NCBI GenBank assembly: GCA_910589665.1
Contig: CAJUTR010000034.1
Coordinates: forward strand, 1 to 17,104
Source: an uncultured Eubacterium sp.
GTDB lineage: Bacteria; Bacillota; Clostridia; Lachnospirales; Lachnospiraceae
Reading direction: 5' to 3'
DNA: 17,104 nucleotides
How positions within the stretch are numbered: the first letter of the stretch is position 1; the number at the start of each line of letters is the position of its first letter. Of the stretch, positions 1 through 7,880 are shown in pieces. The notes beneath the pieces are model-generated. The model was not told the origin of the DNA and ran no database searches. It worked only from the letters and a program-made list of their open reading frames with translations. The translations under genes were made by a program, and so were the position numbers.

Positions 1-151
1 GGACACAGTCCACATGCCAGAAAGAGTACGCATAATCCACCCACTTTTCGCTTCCTACACCACGTTTTTTTAAAATGATTTTGGTGTAAAAATTTTTCTT
101 TATCCGTTCTGTCTGTCGGATTGTGCAGTCGTCAAAAAAATACCATGTCAT
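1..151 (-). CDS. Possible partial gene divergent from the integrase, product unknown
   Basis: The minus strand is open from an ATG at 151-149 to the window edge, 50 codons without a stop. The peptide begins MTWYFFDDCTIRQ and ends YSFWHVDCV, with a basic middle part (ERIKKNFY, LKKRG). I do not recognise a family. Codon choice looks protein-like, but a 150-base open frame can occur by chance and the ribosome site is poor (GGGA eight bases before the ATG). The start codon lies inside the inverted repeat at 141-155. If real, it is the beginning of a gene whose 3' end is outside the window; its abutment to the N-truncated integrase suggests a rearrangement junction near 150-175. Confidence 0.3.
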   Translation of the reverse strand, partial: MTWYFFDDCTIRQTERIKKNFYTKIILKKRGVGSEKWVDYAYSFWHVDCV

Positions 152-155
152 GGTA
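141..155. repeat. Inverted repeat TACCATG-T-CATGGTA with a third half-site
   Basis: Seven-base arms are perfectly complementary around a single central T. A third copy of the half-site TACCATG lies at 172-178 and contains the ATG taken as the integrase start. The layout suggests an operator between two divergent starts, but no regulator gene is present to support this. Confidence 0.4.
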
Positions 156-175
156 ATAATCCCATAAAAAGTACC

Positions 176-1210
176 ATGCCGGTCAATGAATTGTTTGATT
201 TTTATGTTAAGATGAAACAAAAGCGAGGGAAAATCACTGTCCGCACCATTGAGAATTATACAAAGATATGGAATAAAAGCATACGGAAACGGAAGTTTGC
301 CGGAATGCCCATACAGGCAGTACGAAAGACACACATTTTGGATTGTTATCAGGAAATGCTGGAGGATGGTGTAGGGAATGGAAGCATGACCTTGATCCAT
401 AAAGTTTTATCGGCTATGTTTAACCATGCTGTTTCTGAGGATTATATCCGCAGGAATTATGCCCACGGTTGCACAAAAGAACTTGGCATTTACAATAACA
501 AAAGGGATGCACTTACGCAGGCGCAGCAGGTGGAGTTTTTAAACTTCATCAGAGAAAGTAAAGAATACAGTCCTTATTATTGGATGTTCGAGTTTTTCTT
601 TGAAACCGGAACAAGATGCGGAGAGGGGATCGGCTTGCTTTGGGAAAATGTGGATTTCAGGAACAAATTCATTAAAATTGACCATCAGTTATTGTATGAA
701 CTGGATGAGCAAGGAAAGCGCAGATTTCAAATCTGTCCACCAAAGACAATCAAGGGCATCCGATAAATTCCGCTGACAGCAAAAGCACTGCATGCTTTGA
801 AGAAACAGAAAGAGTATATGTTAAAACATGGAATGCTGGAGAATTTTACGGTGGATTCCTACAGTGGTTTTGTGTTCCTTACAAAGAGGTTCCAACTTTG
901 GAGTGCTGCACAACTGGATATTATACTTCACAGGATTGTATATGATTATAACAGCATTGAGGCGGCAAATGCCATCAAGGAAGACAGGGAACCAGAATTA
1001 TTGCCTAACATCACTGCACATATCCTGCGGCATACTGCCTGTACCAGAATGGCAGAGGCAGGGATGGACCAGAGGACTATGCAGGAGATTATGGGGCACA
1101 GTAACCTTGCAATTACCATGAAAGTATACAACCATGTGGATGACAAGCGTATGAGGGATGAAATTGAGAAGTTTGATGCGAAGCGGGATGGTAAGGAAAA
1201 GATTTCCTGA
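176..1210 (+). pseudogene. Tyrosine integrase (Tn916 type), N-truncated and interrupted by an in-frame stop
   Basis: Two open segments, 176-766 and 769-1210, lie in the same frame and are separated only by a TAA at 764-766. The first carries the SAM-like core-binding domain (about residues 1-105) and the start of the catalytic domain, with catalytic Arg in TGTRCGE (R147) and the beta-strand Lys in CPPKT (K190). The second carries HILRH, the GHSN histidine and the nucleophile region MKVYNHV, so all catalytic residues survive across the stop. Tn916 Int has GVRQIPM where this reads GIR-stop-IPL, so a CAA to TAA change is the simplest explanation. The arm-type DNA-binding domain of about 75 residues that precedes the core in Tn916 Int is absent, and upstream frames show no trace of it. 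An internal ATG at 797 could start the C-terminal half, but that fragment alone would not be a recombinase. Probably inactive unless the stop is suppressed. Confidence 0.85.
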
Positions 1211-1223
1211 ACCGTGGGACTGT

Positions 1224-1277
1224 TTTACACCATTCCGTACACCAAAACCGCCTTAAATTTACACCACTTTTACACCA
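1224..1277 (+). repeat. Four phased TTTACACCA repeats (candidate integrase arm sites)
   Basis: TTTACACCA occurs at 1224-1232, 1258-1266 and 1269-1277, and the variant CGTACACCA at 1236-1244. Start-to-start distances are 12, 22 and 11 bases, close to one or two helical turns. They begin 14 bases after the integrase stop. Similar units lie before the integrase: TGGTGTAAA at 82-90 (inverted) and CCTACACCA at 54-62. Tn916-family integrases bind short direct repeats near element ends through their N-terminal domain, so arm-type binding sites are the favoured reading. No att core could be defined. Confidence 0.5.
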
Positions 1278-1402
1278 TTTCACTGAAAAAATATGCAAAA
1301 TTATGAGAAATTAAATTCTATAACCACATTCCCTACTCTCTTGTAACCTCTCTATTTACAGTCTTTTGCAGACATTTGCAAAGATACTCTAACTTTCAGA
1401 AC

Positions 1403-1429
1403 CTTACAAAACCGTAAGTTCCCGTAAGT
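1403..1429 (+). promoter_or_regulatory. Candidate response-regulator operator of the transporter operon
   Basis: CCGTAAGT occurs at 1412-1419 and again at 1422-1429, an exact 10-base spacing typical of OmpR-family response regulators. The first copy also forms an inverted repeat with CTTAC at 1403-1407, giving TTACA-N4-CGTAA, one base from the TnACA-N4-TGTAA motif described for BceR of Bacillus. It lies about 85-110 bases before the first gene of an operon that includes BceAB-type genes. No clear -35/-10 pair was found at standard spacing; TATACT at 1461-1466 is a possible -10. Confidence 0.4.
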
Positions 1430-1458
1430 AAATTCGATGGAAGCAAATTCAAATGTAT

Positions 1459-1510
1459 CCTATACTCTGATCAGAACGAGCGATCGAATGATCGCGGAAA
1501 GGAGTATAGG
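1459..1510 (+). promoter_or_regulatory. Nested hairpin covering the Shine-Dalgarno of the operon's first gene
   Basis: CCTATACTC (1459-1467) is perfectly complementary to GAGTATAGG (1502-1510). Inside it, GCGATC (1480-1485) pairs with GATCGC (1490-1495) around a GAAT loop. The right outer arm contains most of the ribosome-binding site AAAGGAG and ends one base before the ATG at 1512. In RNA the structure would hide the ribosome site. If transcription instead starts downstream of TATACT (1461-1466), the outer repeat could act only as a DNA operator. Confidence 0.55.
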
Positions 1511-1511
1511 C

Positions 1512-3521
1512 ATGAAAAGTTTTGTGAAAACGATCAAACTATTTCTAAAATCACCTCAGATCATATTGGCATATCTCGTTCTTCTCGGTGTGAGCAACGT
1601 GTTTTTCAGTCAGTTATATAAAGCCTTTGTGGCGGAATATGAGAAGTGGGGCGACAAGGGAACGGATTCCCTATTCTTTTTAAGCGACATGGGTTATCTG
1701 TGCTACGTTTTCTTTGTTTTCTGGGTCTTTATTTCATATGAATTTTTTCGTAAATCAAAAGAGGCAGGCATCCAGGAAAATCTGGACTGTCTCGGGGTGA
1801 GGGGGAGTATTTTTTATCTCCATCAGCTCGGAACGCTGATGCTGGCCGTGCTGATCTTTACGGCAAACGTCGGCGCATATATGGTGGTTGGGTATTTCCA
1901 GTTGCACTTCCCTCCGGTTTTGACCGATCAGGTATATCGAATGCTGGCAATCAATGTTTTTCTCCTGTCAGTGGGCTCCGTGTTCTGTGGGTCTGCTATC
2001 TCGCAGATCAGAAACAGGTTTGCCGGTTATGGGGTGGCGCTGGCATTGAGTTTCCTTATGATATGGGAATTGCTCGGGCCGATTGCGGAAGGATTGGGAC
2101 AGGGCGGGAACGTGCTGCATGTTATGCGCGCATTCTTTTGTTTCCTGCCGCCGGATACCCAGGCCTATCCCGATGCGCTGTATGGACTGCCGTTTGAATC
2201 ATATCGGATCGCTATCATAGGGATCTGGATTGTGCTGGGAAGTATATGGATCTTGAGGAAAATGTGCATCCGCAGTAAGAACGCCATGACGGTGGTAACG
2301 TGCATCTGTGTGGTACTACTTGCCGGACTGGGTGAACGGGCTTGGAACCGGGGAAGCGTACTATTGCAGGGGGATTCCCCGCAGTCAGCGCTGATGGAAT
2401 GCCTGATCGGGGGAGAAGAACCGGAAGATCAGGCAAGGACGAAAGAAGCGGAATTTGAAGTGGCGGGGTATCGTATGGAACTTCGGATCCGCAAAGAACT
2501 CTCCGCGATATGCCGGGTGGAGCTGGCCGAGGGAGGCACAAAGCGCGCAGAAAGCAACGCGCTGGAGGAGTACGATTTTACGCTGTATCACTGTTACCAG
2601 GTCAGGGATGTACAGGATGATCAAGGGAAAAAAATGGAGTTTCGGCAGGAGGGAGATTATGTTATAGTTAAGGGAAATGGAGAAATGGTAAAGGAGATTA
2701 CGTTCTATTATGAAGGGGGCAGTAATTTCATTTATTCAAACAGCCATGCCTGTTTTCTGACGGGAATCGTTCCGTGGTATCCGAAACCCGGATTTCAGGA
2801 GTTTACGAAAAACCGCTGTGTGGAGTGGCTGGGAGAGCCGTTGGTGTCATTTGATATCGGACTTGATATCCCGGGAGAGGTAGTTTCCAACCTAGAACGT
2901 TCGGAAGGACGGTATAAAGGCAGAACGGACAATGCGCTGTTCGTAAAAGGATATTTGGATGAGGAATATTATAATAAGACAAATATAGTATGTTACCCGA
3001 TGCAGCGTGCCAGTTACCGGACAGCACAATGGTTTCAGAACGGCAAACTGCAGCAGACAATGGATCGGTGGATGGAGTATCTAGGTGCAGAAAAAGAGCA
3101 GACCGCAAAGAAAAAGGTCATCTGTATCCCGGAAAGTATGGCATTTGCCTCGAGGATGAATCAGTATTATGAAACAAATTCTTATATACTCGCGGGTGCT
3201 GGTATTTCGCCGCGGGAACTGATCCGGTGGCGGCTGGAGAAAAAGGGAAGGAGTGAGCTGACAGATATCTTTTATGAACTCCTGCCGTTTGAGGATTTTG
3301 AGGAGGTAGACGTAAGTGGCCTTCTTGTGTACAGAGAGATTTATGAACCGGAGTACTATAGTAAAGCAGATGAATTACACGATATGGTAATCCAGAAAAT
3401 AAGAGATGTCGGAATGCAGGAAACAATGAAACGTATATACGCCCGAGTTATAGCAGATGATTATGAAAGAAATCTGGATGCGGATCTGGAATTTGTGGAA
3501 ACTCTAGCGCAGAACAAGTAG
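1512..3521 (+). CDS. Membrane protein, ABC-2-like N-half and M1-peptidase-like outer domain without HExxH
   Basis: The start at 1512 is chosen because AAAGGAG lies seven bases upstream; the longer in-frame start at 1437 has no ribosome site. The product is 669 aa. About six hydrophobic spans lie in residues 15-275 (near 15-34, 60-78, 105-128, 145-165, 172-195 and 232-275), followed by about 390 residues predicted outside the membrane. The outer part contains ITFYYEGG and the aromatic patch GIVPWYPKPGF (residues 418-428), which resemble the N-terminal domain of M1 aminopeptidase-like proteins fused to ABC permeases in Firmicutes. The zinc motif HExxH is absent; SPRELIRW (567-573) sits roughly where it might be expected. 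It precedes an ABC ATPase by 13 bases and is probably the membrane partner of that ATPase. The family assignment rests on remembered similarity of short stretches. I would expect a transport or sensing role rather than peptidase activity. Confidence 0.7.
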   Translation: MKSFVKTIKLFLKSPQIILAYLVLLGVSNVFFSQLYKAFVAEYEKWGDKGTDSLFFLSDMGYLCYVFFVFWVFISYEFFRKSKEAGIQENLDCLGVRGSIFYLHQLGTLMLAVLIFTANVGAYMVVGYFQLHFPPVLTDQVYRMLAINVFLLSVGSVFCGSAISQIRNRFAGYGVALALSFLMIWELLGPIAEGLGQGGNVLHVMRAFFCFLPPDTQAYPDALYGLPFESYRIAIIGIWIVLGSIWILRKMCIRSKNAMTVVTCICVVLLAGLGERAWNRGSVLLQGDSPQSALMECLIGGEEPEDQARTKEAEFEVAGYRMELRIRKELSAICRVELAEGGTKRAESNALEEYDFTLYHCYQVRDVQDDQGKKMEFRQEGDYVIVKGNGEMVKEITFYYEGGSNFIYSNSHACFLTGIVPWYPKPGFQEFTKNRCVEWLGEPLVSFDIGLDIPGEVVSNLERSEGRYKGRTDNALFVKGYLDEEYYNKTNIVCYPMQRASYRTAQWFQNGKLQQTMDRWMEYLGAEKEQTAKKKVICIPESMAFASRMNQYYETNSYILAGAGISPRELIRWRLEKKGRSELTDIFYELLPFEDFEEVDVSGLLVYREIYEPEYYSKADELHDMVIQKIRDVGMQETMKRIYARVIADDYERNLDADLEFVETLAQNK

Positions 3522-3534
3522 AGGAGGGCTTATC

Positions 3535-4254
3535 ATGATAGAAGTGAATCAGGTGACAAAAAAAATCAGGTCAAAATTGGTGCTAGATCATGTTACGCTG
3601 TGCTGCCATCGGGGTATTTATGGGATTTTAGGCCCGAATGGCGCGGGAAAGACGACGTTAATGCGGTGTATGATGGGACTGTATCCGGTCAATGCCGGGA
3701 CGATCGATGTACCGCCGGCAACGAAGATCGGCTATCTTCCACAGAAGTTTGGACTGTTCCGGGAAATGACAGTGTATGATATGTTATACTATTTCGCGAC
3801 ACTAAAAAAAATCCCGAAGAAGGGCCGCGATGAGGCGATCACAAAAGCGCTCGCCCAGGTGCACATGGAGGGCGCCATCCGGGAACGGATTTCGACGCTT
3901 TCGGGCGGCATGCAGCGGAGGATCGGTATTGCGCAGGCGATACTCGGGAACCCGCCGGTCGTATTTTTTGATGAACCGACAGTGGGACTTGATCCAGAAG
4001 AGCGGAACCGTTTTAAGTCCGTGGTCCGTGAGCTGGGGAAAACGAGTACGGTATTGTTTTCCACCCATATCGTTCAGGATTTGGAGGCAGTATGTGACTC
4101 GATCATTGTGATGAATGGCGGAAAGGTATTGTATTGCGGCAGCATGGAAGGGATCATCCATGTATCCGGTGGGGGGGAAGAGGCCCAAACACTCGAACGT
4201 GCTTATTTCGCCATTGTAGAGGGGGCGAGGGGATATGCGTCGGGAGAGTCATAA
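3535..4254 (+). CDS. ABC transporter ATP-binding protein (ABC-2/CcmA-like)
   Basis: The 239-aa product has every part of an ABC ATPase: Walker A GPNGAGKTT (33-41), Q-loop glutamine in YLPQK (Q70), signature LSGGM (122-126), Walker B VVFFDEP (142-148) and H-loop STH (H178). The short Walker A to Q-loop distance and the GLDP sequence after Walker B are typical of ATPases serving ABC-2-type exporters such as antibiotic or lantibiotic efflux systems. An AGGAGG-type site lies just before the ATG. The gene follows the 669-aa membrane protein by 13 bases, and its last 20 bases overlap the start of the next gene in another frame. The three genes 1512-4906 thus look like one translationally coupled transporter, with this as the cytoplasmic motor. 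The exported substrate cannot be read from sequence. Confidence 0.92.
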   Translation: MIEVNQVTKKIRSKLVLDHVTLCCHRGIYGILGPNGAGKTTLMRCMMGLYPVNAGTIDVPPATKIGYLPQKFGLFREMTVYDMLYYFATLKKIPKKGRDEAITKALAQVHMEGAIRERISTLSGGMQRRIGIAQAILGNPPVVFFDEPTVGLDPEERNRFKSVVRELGKTSTVLFSTHIVQDLEAVCDSIIVMNGGKVLYCGSMEGIIHVSGGGEEAQTLERAYFAIVEGARGYASGES

Positions 4255-4906
4255 TACGTCACAATATATCAGGATGATGCTCCGCAATCGGTCGGGACGT
4301 CTGTTTGTACCCGTTCTCATTGCGTATGTGATCTTGACAGCCGTGTGTTTTTATTACCGCAGGGAGGCTTTCCGGATTCCTGATTTTTTTACCTATGTAA
4401 CAGAGTGGTGCCATCGCATCATACCGATGTTTGCGTGCTGGTGGGTGCTGATCCTTTACGATGAGTTCGTGAGCGGGGAAGGGAATGAGTTATTATATCT
4501 TTATCTTTCACCAGGGGCCGTCTTAAAGGCGCAATTTGCAGCGGTGGCGGCGTATTTTGTTTGGATCGGTATTTATATAGGCGGGATGCAGTTCTTTTTT
4601 GCGATGAAACCGTTTTTCGCGCTGCGGCTGTGCACGGAGTCCTTTTTCATAAGTGGAGCTGCGTACCTGCTCGTGTCACTGGTCAGGAATACAGGTGTTC
4701 CGATCTTATTGATCTTTATATACTGTGCGTATCTCGATCAGAGGCTCCGTGTCTGTACGGAGTATCTAGGTGGATTATCATCTTCTTTGCAGTCACAGCA
4801 GTGGTCGGGGCAAATTATGAACTGGGTGGCGGGAACATTTGGTATCACTATCTTTTTGTACCTGATTGGTTATTTCGTGTACAGAAAGGTAAGAAAATAT
4901 GAGTAA
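4235..4906 (+). CDS. Six-span membrane protein, likely second permease subunit
   Basis: The 223-aa product begins with a basic amphipathic stretch and has about six hydrophobic spans: near residues 23-40, 62-76, 98-118, 133-150, 155-170 and 200-218. It ends with the basic YRKVRKYE, consistent with a cytoplasmic C-terminus. Start at 4235 follows GAGGGGAT and overlaps the upstream ATPase gene by 20 bases, implying translational coupling. No family motif is recognised; position, size and topology suggest an ABC-2-type permease subunit that pairs with the 669-aa protein as a heterodimer. A 40-base gap separates it from the BceA-type gene. Confidence 0.8.
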   Translation: MRRESHNTSQYIRMMLRNRSGRLFVPVLIAYVILTAVCFYYRREAFRIPDFFTYVTEWCHRIIPMFACWWVLILYDEFVSGEGNELLYLYLSPGAVLKAQFAAVAAYFVWIGIYIGGMQFFFAMKPFFALRLCTESFFISGAAYLLVSLVRNTGVPILLIFIYCAYLDQRLRVCTEYLGGLSSSLQSQQWSGQIMNWVAGTFGITIFLYLIGYFVYRKVRKYE

Positions 4907-4946
4907 GGGCAGCAAATACAACATAAAAGAAAGTGAGTGAGACAGA

Positions 4947-5702
4947 ATGGAAACAATATTAAAGATTGAAAATGTAGAAAAGTATTATGGCAACAAATCG
5001 AATCTGACAAAAGCGCTGGATCAGGTTTCCTTTGAAGTAGAAACAGGGGAATTTGTAGGGATCATGGGGGCAAGCGGCTCGGGAAAAACGACACTGTTAA
5101 ACTGTATCTCTACGATCGACCGCGTGACAGGCGGAAAGATCGTGGTCGAGGGAAGAGATATTACCAGTATGAAAGGTAATGCCCTGAATAAGTTCCGGCG
5201 GGAAAAGCTGGGATTCATTTTTCAGGACTTTAACCTGTTAGATACGCTGACCGCATACGAAAATATAGCGCTTCCTTTGTCAATACGGAATATGCCGCCG
5301 ATCAAGATCGATGCGAAGATCGTCGAACTGGCGGAGATCCTCGGTATAGACGACGTGATAAAAAAATATCCCTATCAGATGAGCGGCGGGCAGAAGCAGA
5401 GGGTGGCGGCGGCCCGCGCACTGATTGGAGATCCGGCCATGGTGCTTGCGGATGAGCCGACCGGCGCGCTTGATTCCAAGTCAGCGAGAAGCCTTCTTGA
5501 AAGTATGGAAGGGATGAACCAGAACTACGACGCTACGATCCTCATGGTCACACACGATGCGTTTGCGGCGAGTTTCGCGACGCGTGTCATCTTTTTAAAG
5601 GATGGACAGATCTTTAATGAGGTGAGAAAAGGGGATGACTCAAGAAAACAATTTTTTGACAGGATCATGGATGTGGTCACGCTGATGGGAGGGGCGATAT
5701 GA
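4947..5702 (+). CDS. BceA-type ABC ATPase for antimicrobial peptide sensing/resistance
   Basis: The 251-aa product has Walker A GASGSGKTT (41-49), Q-loop FQDFNLLD (Q93), signature MSGGQ (145-149), Walker B MVLADEP (165-171), GALDS after it, and H-loop VTHD (H203). MGASGSGKTTLLNCIS and FIFQDFNLLDTLT are hallmarks of the MacB/LolD/BceA group. The following gene encodes a BceB-type permease, which marks it as BceA-like rather than LolD-like. BceA homologues power removal of peptide antibiotics such as bacitracin from their lipid targets and relay flux to a sensor kinase. The stop overlaps the next start in an ATGA, so the ATPase and first permease are translationally coupled. It is the only ATPase of this group here, yet two permeases follow. 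Confidence 0.93.
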   Translation: METILKIENVEKYYGNKSNLTKALDQVSFEVETGEFVGIMGASGSGKTTLLNCISTIDRVTGGKIVVEGRDITSMKGNALNKFRREKLGFIFQDFNLLDTLTAYENIALPLSIRNMPPIKIDAKIVELAEILGIDDVIKKYPYQMSGGQKQRVAAARALIGDPAMVLADEPTGALDSKSARSLLESMEGMNQNYDATILMVTHDAFAASFATRVIFLKDGQIFNEVRKGDDSRKQFFDRIMDVVTLMGGAI

Positions 5703-7714
5703 TCGTCCATCTGGCAGCAAAGAACATGAAACATTGTATTGTCCACGATGTCGTATATTTCGTGACGCTGATGACAGGAATTGCGCTTGTGTTTTCGTTC
5801 TACGCGGTAGAAGACCAGTTTGTCATGAAAGAGCTGATGGAAGATGAGAAGGTTTTTTCCAAGATGCAGTATGTCATGCCGGCGATCGGGGTTATATTAT
5901 GTGTAGTGCTGGCATTTTTGATCGTGTATGCCAATCACTTCCTGCTTTGTCAGAGAAAAAAGGAATTTGGTATATATATCCTGCTCGGTATGGAGAAGAA
6001 AAAACTGGCGGGAGTGCTTTTGGCAGAGACGGCATTTGTCGGCGTTCTCTCCATGCTGGCTGGCATCCTGCTCGGCATCATATTGTCACAGGGGTTAAGT
6101 GTACTTACCTCCGGCTTGTTTGAAGCAGATATGACAAAATTTGCATTTCACGTATCGGGACGCGCGGTCGGTAAAACGCTGCTGCACTTTTTACTCATAT
6201 TTGTACTCATGTTTGTCTGGGATCTTTTGATGGTCGGAAAGATGCGGCTTGTCTTCCTGCTGAATGCCAGACAGCGGATCGAACCGGATACCGTGCGGAA
6301 TCCGTATGTCTGTCTGGTCGTGTTTTTGGCGGCAGCAGCTATTCTCGCGCATATTTATTATACCGTTACGGTAAATCTTGCCTCGATCCAAACGCCGCAA
6401 CAGGTGTTTTATGAGCTGGGCAGGTTGGCGTTTGCTACCGTACTCATCTTCTGGTCGCTTTCGGGGTTATTGCTTTTTCTGGCGCGGATGCGCAGGCGTT
6501 TTTACCTGAAAGGAATCCACGCGTTTACCGCTAGGGAGATCAGCGGCAGGATCAATACGAACGTTTTAGCAGGCAGCGTGATCAGTTTTTTAATGTTCAT
6601 TTCATTTAGCGTCTGTATGATCTGTTTTTCCATCGCGTTCAAGATGAATGAAAACCTGCGCACGATGGCACCGGCCGACCTGCTGCTTGCATGCCGGTAT
6701 GACCCGGCCGAAGGTGAGCAGATGCGCGGAATGGATGAGCTGCTGCAGGACGCGGGTGTTGACACACGGATGTTTAAGGATACGGCAGAAGTCACGGTCT
6801 ATTTGGCTCCTGAGTGGGAGGATGAAAATGAAATAAACGTATTTGCGAACATAGGAGAGATCGTCGGTATTAGCGATTATAATAAACTGGCAAAAGTGTA
6901 TGGGATGGAGAAGCAGTCACTGGCAGACGACGAATATTTTGTCGTGGCAAATTATCCGTGGAGCATTCAGTACTATGACAGACAATATCTATCCCAGGAT
7001 CATGTAATCACGTTACATGAGAAGTCCTATCACCCAAAGTATAAGGAGTGCAGGGATGGTATACTGCGAATGTCATATATTCCGGAAAACCTCGGATACA
7101 CGGTTGTGCCGGATCAGGCTGTCTCGGGCGGGAAACTGGAGATGGACAAAAGGTGTTATATCGCGAATTACAATGTGAAAAACGCGCAGAAAAAGGAAGA
7201 ACTGGATGCCTACGTAAAAAGTGACACCTTTTTTCAAAAGCTAGCCAATGGAAAACCAGAAGAACAATGGTATGCGTGGGGGATGTACAAAAGCGATGTA
7301 TATCGAATGAGCGTAGGCGCGTCATCTATGATCGTCTTTTTGGGATTATATATCGGCATTGTTTTCTTTATGGCAGGTGCTTCGTTGTTTTCGTTGAAAG
7401 AGTTGTCACAGGCTTATGATAACCGGGGGAAATATGAAACACTGGCAAAACTCGGTGTCGATCCTAAAATGATCTACCGTTCCCTGTTTTTCCAAAATGC
7501 TTTGTTTTTTGCCGCGCCGTTCGTTGCCGCGCTATTTCATACGGTATTTAGTATGAGGGCATGTATGGCGCTCATTGTCGGAATATGGGATATGGCTGTG
7601 TCGGCGGAGATGCAGCGTGCGATGTGGACGGCAGGTGTCATATTATCTGGTATTTATGTTGCTTATTTTGTAATTACGTACCGGTATGGCCGGAAGATCA
7701 TAAAAAAGATTTGA
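5699..7714 (+). CDS. BceB-type permease 1 (FtsX-like, 10 membrane spans)
   Basis: The 671-aa length and layout match BceB permeases. One span at about 16-36 is followed by the FtsX-like block 59-175 with the cytoplasmic motif RKKEFGIYILLGM (87-99). Further spans lie near 203-220, 243-262 and 287-313, then a large outer domain of about 220 residues (315-535), then three spans in 540-665. The outer domain of this family binds or senses the peptide-lipid complex and contacts a BceS-type kinase. The start at 5699 overlaps the ATPase stop by four bases. The block PYVCLVVFLAAAAILAH is nearly repeated in the second permease (PYVCLVVFILAAAVLGH), so the two are tandem paralogs, while their outer domains differ much more. 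Ligand unknown. Confidence 0.92.
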   Translation: MIVHLAAKNMKHCIVHDVVYFVTLMTGIALVFSFYAVEDQFVMKELMEDEKVFSKMQYVMPAIGVILCVVLAFLIVYANHFLLCQRKKEFGIYILLGMEKKKLAGVLLAETAFVGVLSMLAGILLGIILSQGLSVLTSGLFEADMTKFAFHVSGRAVGKTLLHFLLIFVLMFVWDLLMVGKMRLVFLLNARQRIEPDTVRNPYVCLVVFLAAAAILAHIYYTVTVNLASIQTPQQVFYELGRLAFATVLIFWSLSGLLLFLARMRRRFYLKGIHAFTAREISGRINTNVLAGSVISFLMFISFSVCMICFSIAFKMNENLRTMAPADLLLACRYDPAEGEQMRGMDELLQDAGVDTRMFKDTAEVTVYLAPEWEDENEINVFANIGEIVGISDYNKLAKVYGMEKQSLADDEYFVVANYPWSIQYYDRQYLSQDHVITLHEKSYHPKYKECRDGILRMSYIPENLGYTVVPDQAVSGGKLEMDKRCYIANYNVKNAQKKEELDAYVKSDTFFQKLANGKPEEQWYAWGMYKSDVYRMSVGASSMIVFLGLYIGIVFFMAGASLFSLKELSQAYDNRGKYETLAKLGVDPKMIYRSLFFQNALFFAAPFVAALFHTVFSMRACMALIVGIWDMAVSAEMQRAMWTAGVILSGIYVAYFVITYRYGRKIIKKI

Positions 7715-7742
7715 CGAACGAATAGAGAAAGGAAGGATGAGA

Positions 7743-7880
7743 ATGAGAGGAAAATCAGTTATTAAAGGTATCATGTGTTTAGTAAAGATCGTGGGTGTGA
7801 TAACGTTGGGATTTTATATTCTACACGTTTTTACTGCCCACAGCCAGAAAAAAAGTGTGAAGAGTGAAGGAAAGGAATGA
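7743..7880 (+). CDS. 45-aa single-span membrane peptide between the two permeases
   Basis: ATG at 7743 is preceded by an excellent site (GAAAGGAAGG, seven bases upstream) and the frame runs 45 codons to TGA at 7878-7880. The product starts MRGKSVIKG and has one hydrophobic helix at about residues 9-31 (GIMCLVKIVGVITLGFYILH). It ends in a basic tail, HSQKKSVKSEGKE. Its stop overlaps the next ATG in an ATGA, the usual sign of coupled translation. I recognise no family. Such small one-helix proteins are known as accessory or regulatory subunits of several transporters; that role is only inferred here. Non-coding origin is unlikely given both the ribosome site and the coupling. Confidence 0.7.
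   Translation: MRGKSVIKGIMCLVKIVGVITLGFYILHVFTAHSQKKSVKSEGKE

Noticed and set aside
946..1298. Minus-strand frames opposite the integrase
   Set aside because: They are antisense to a frame with clear integrase motifs, have no ribosome site and no recognisable domain.
1403..1429. Repeats at 1412 and 1422 as a CRISPR fragment
   Set aside because: Units are eight bases at a 10-base period without spacers, and no cas genes are present.
2215..3426. Several 60-108 aa frames on both strands inside the 669-aa gene
   Set aside because: Composition is proline/serine-rich shadow type, and the frame of the large membrane protein is supported by its ribosome site and overlaps.
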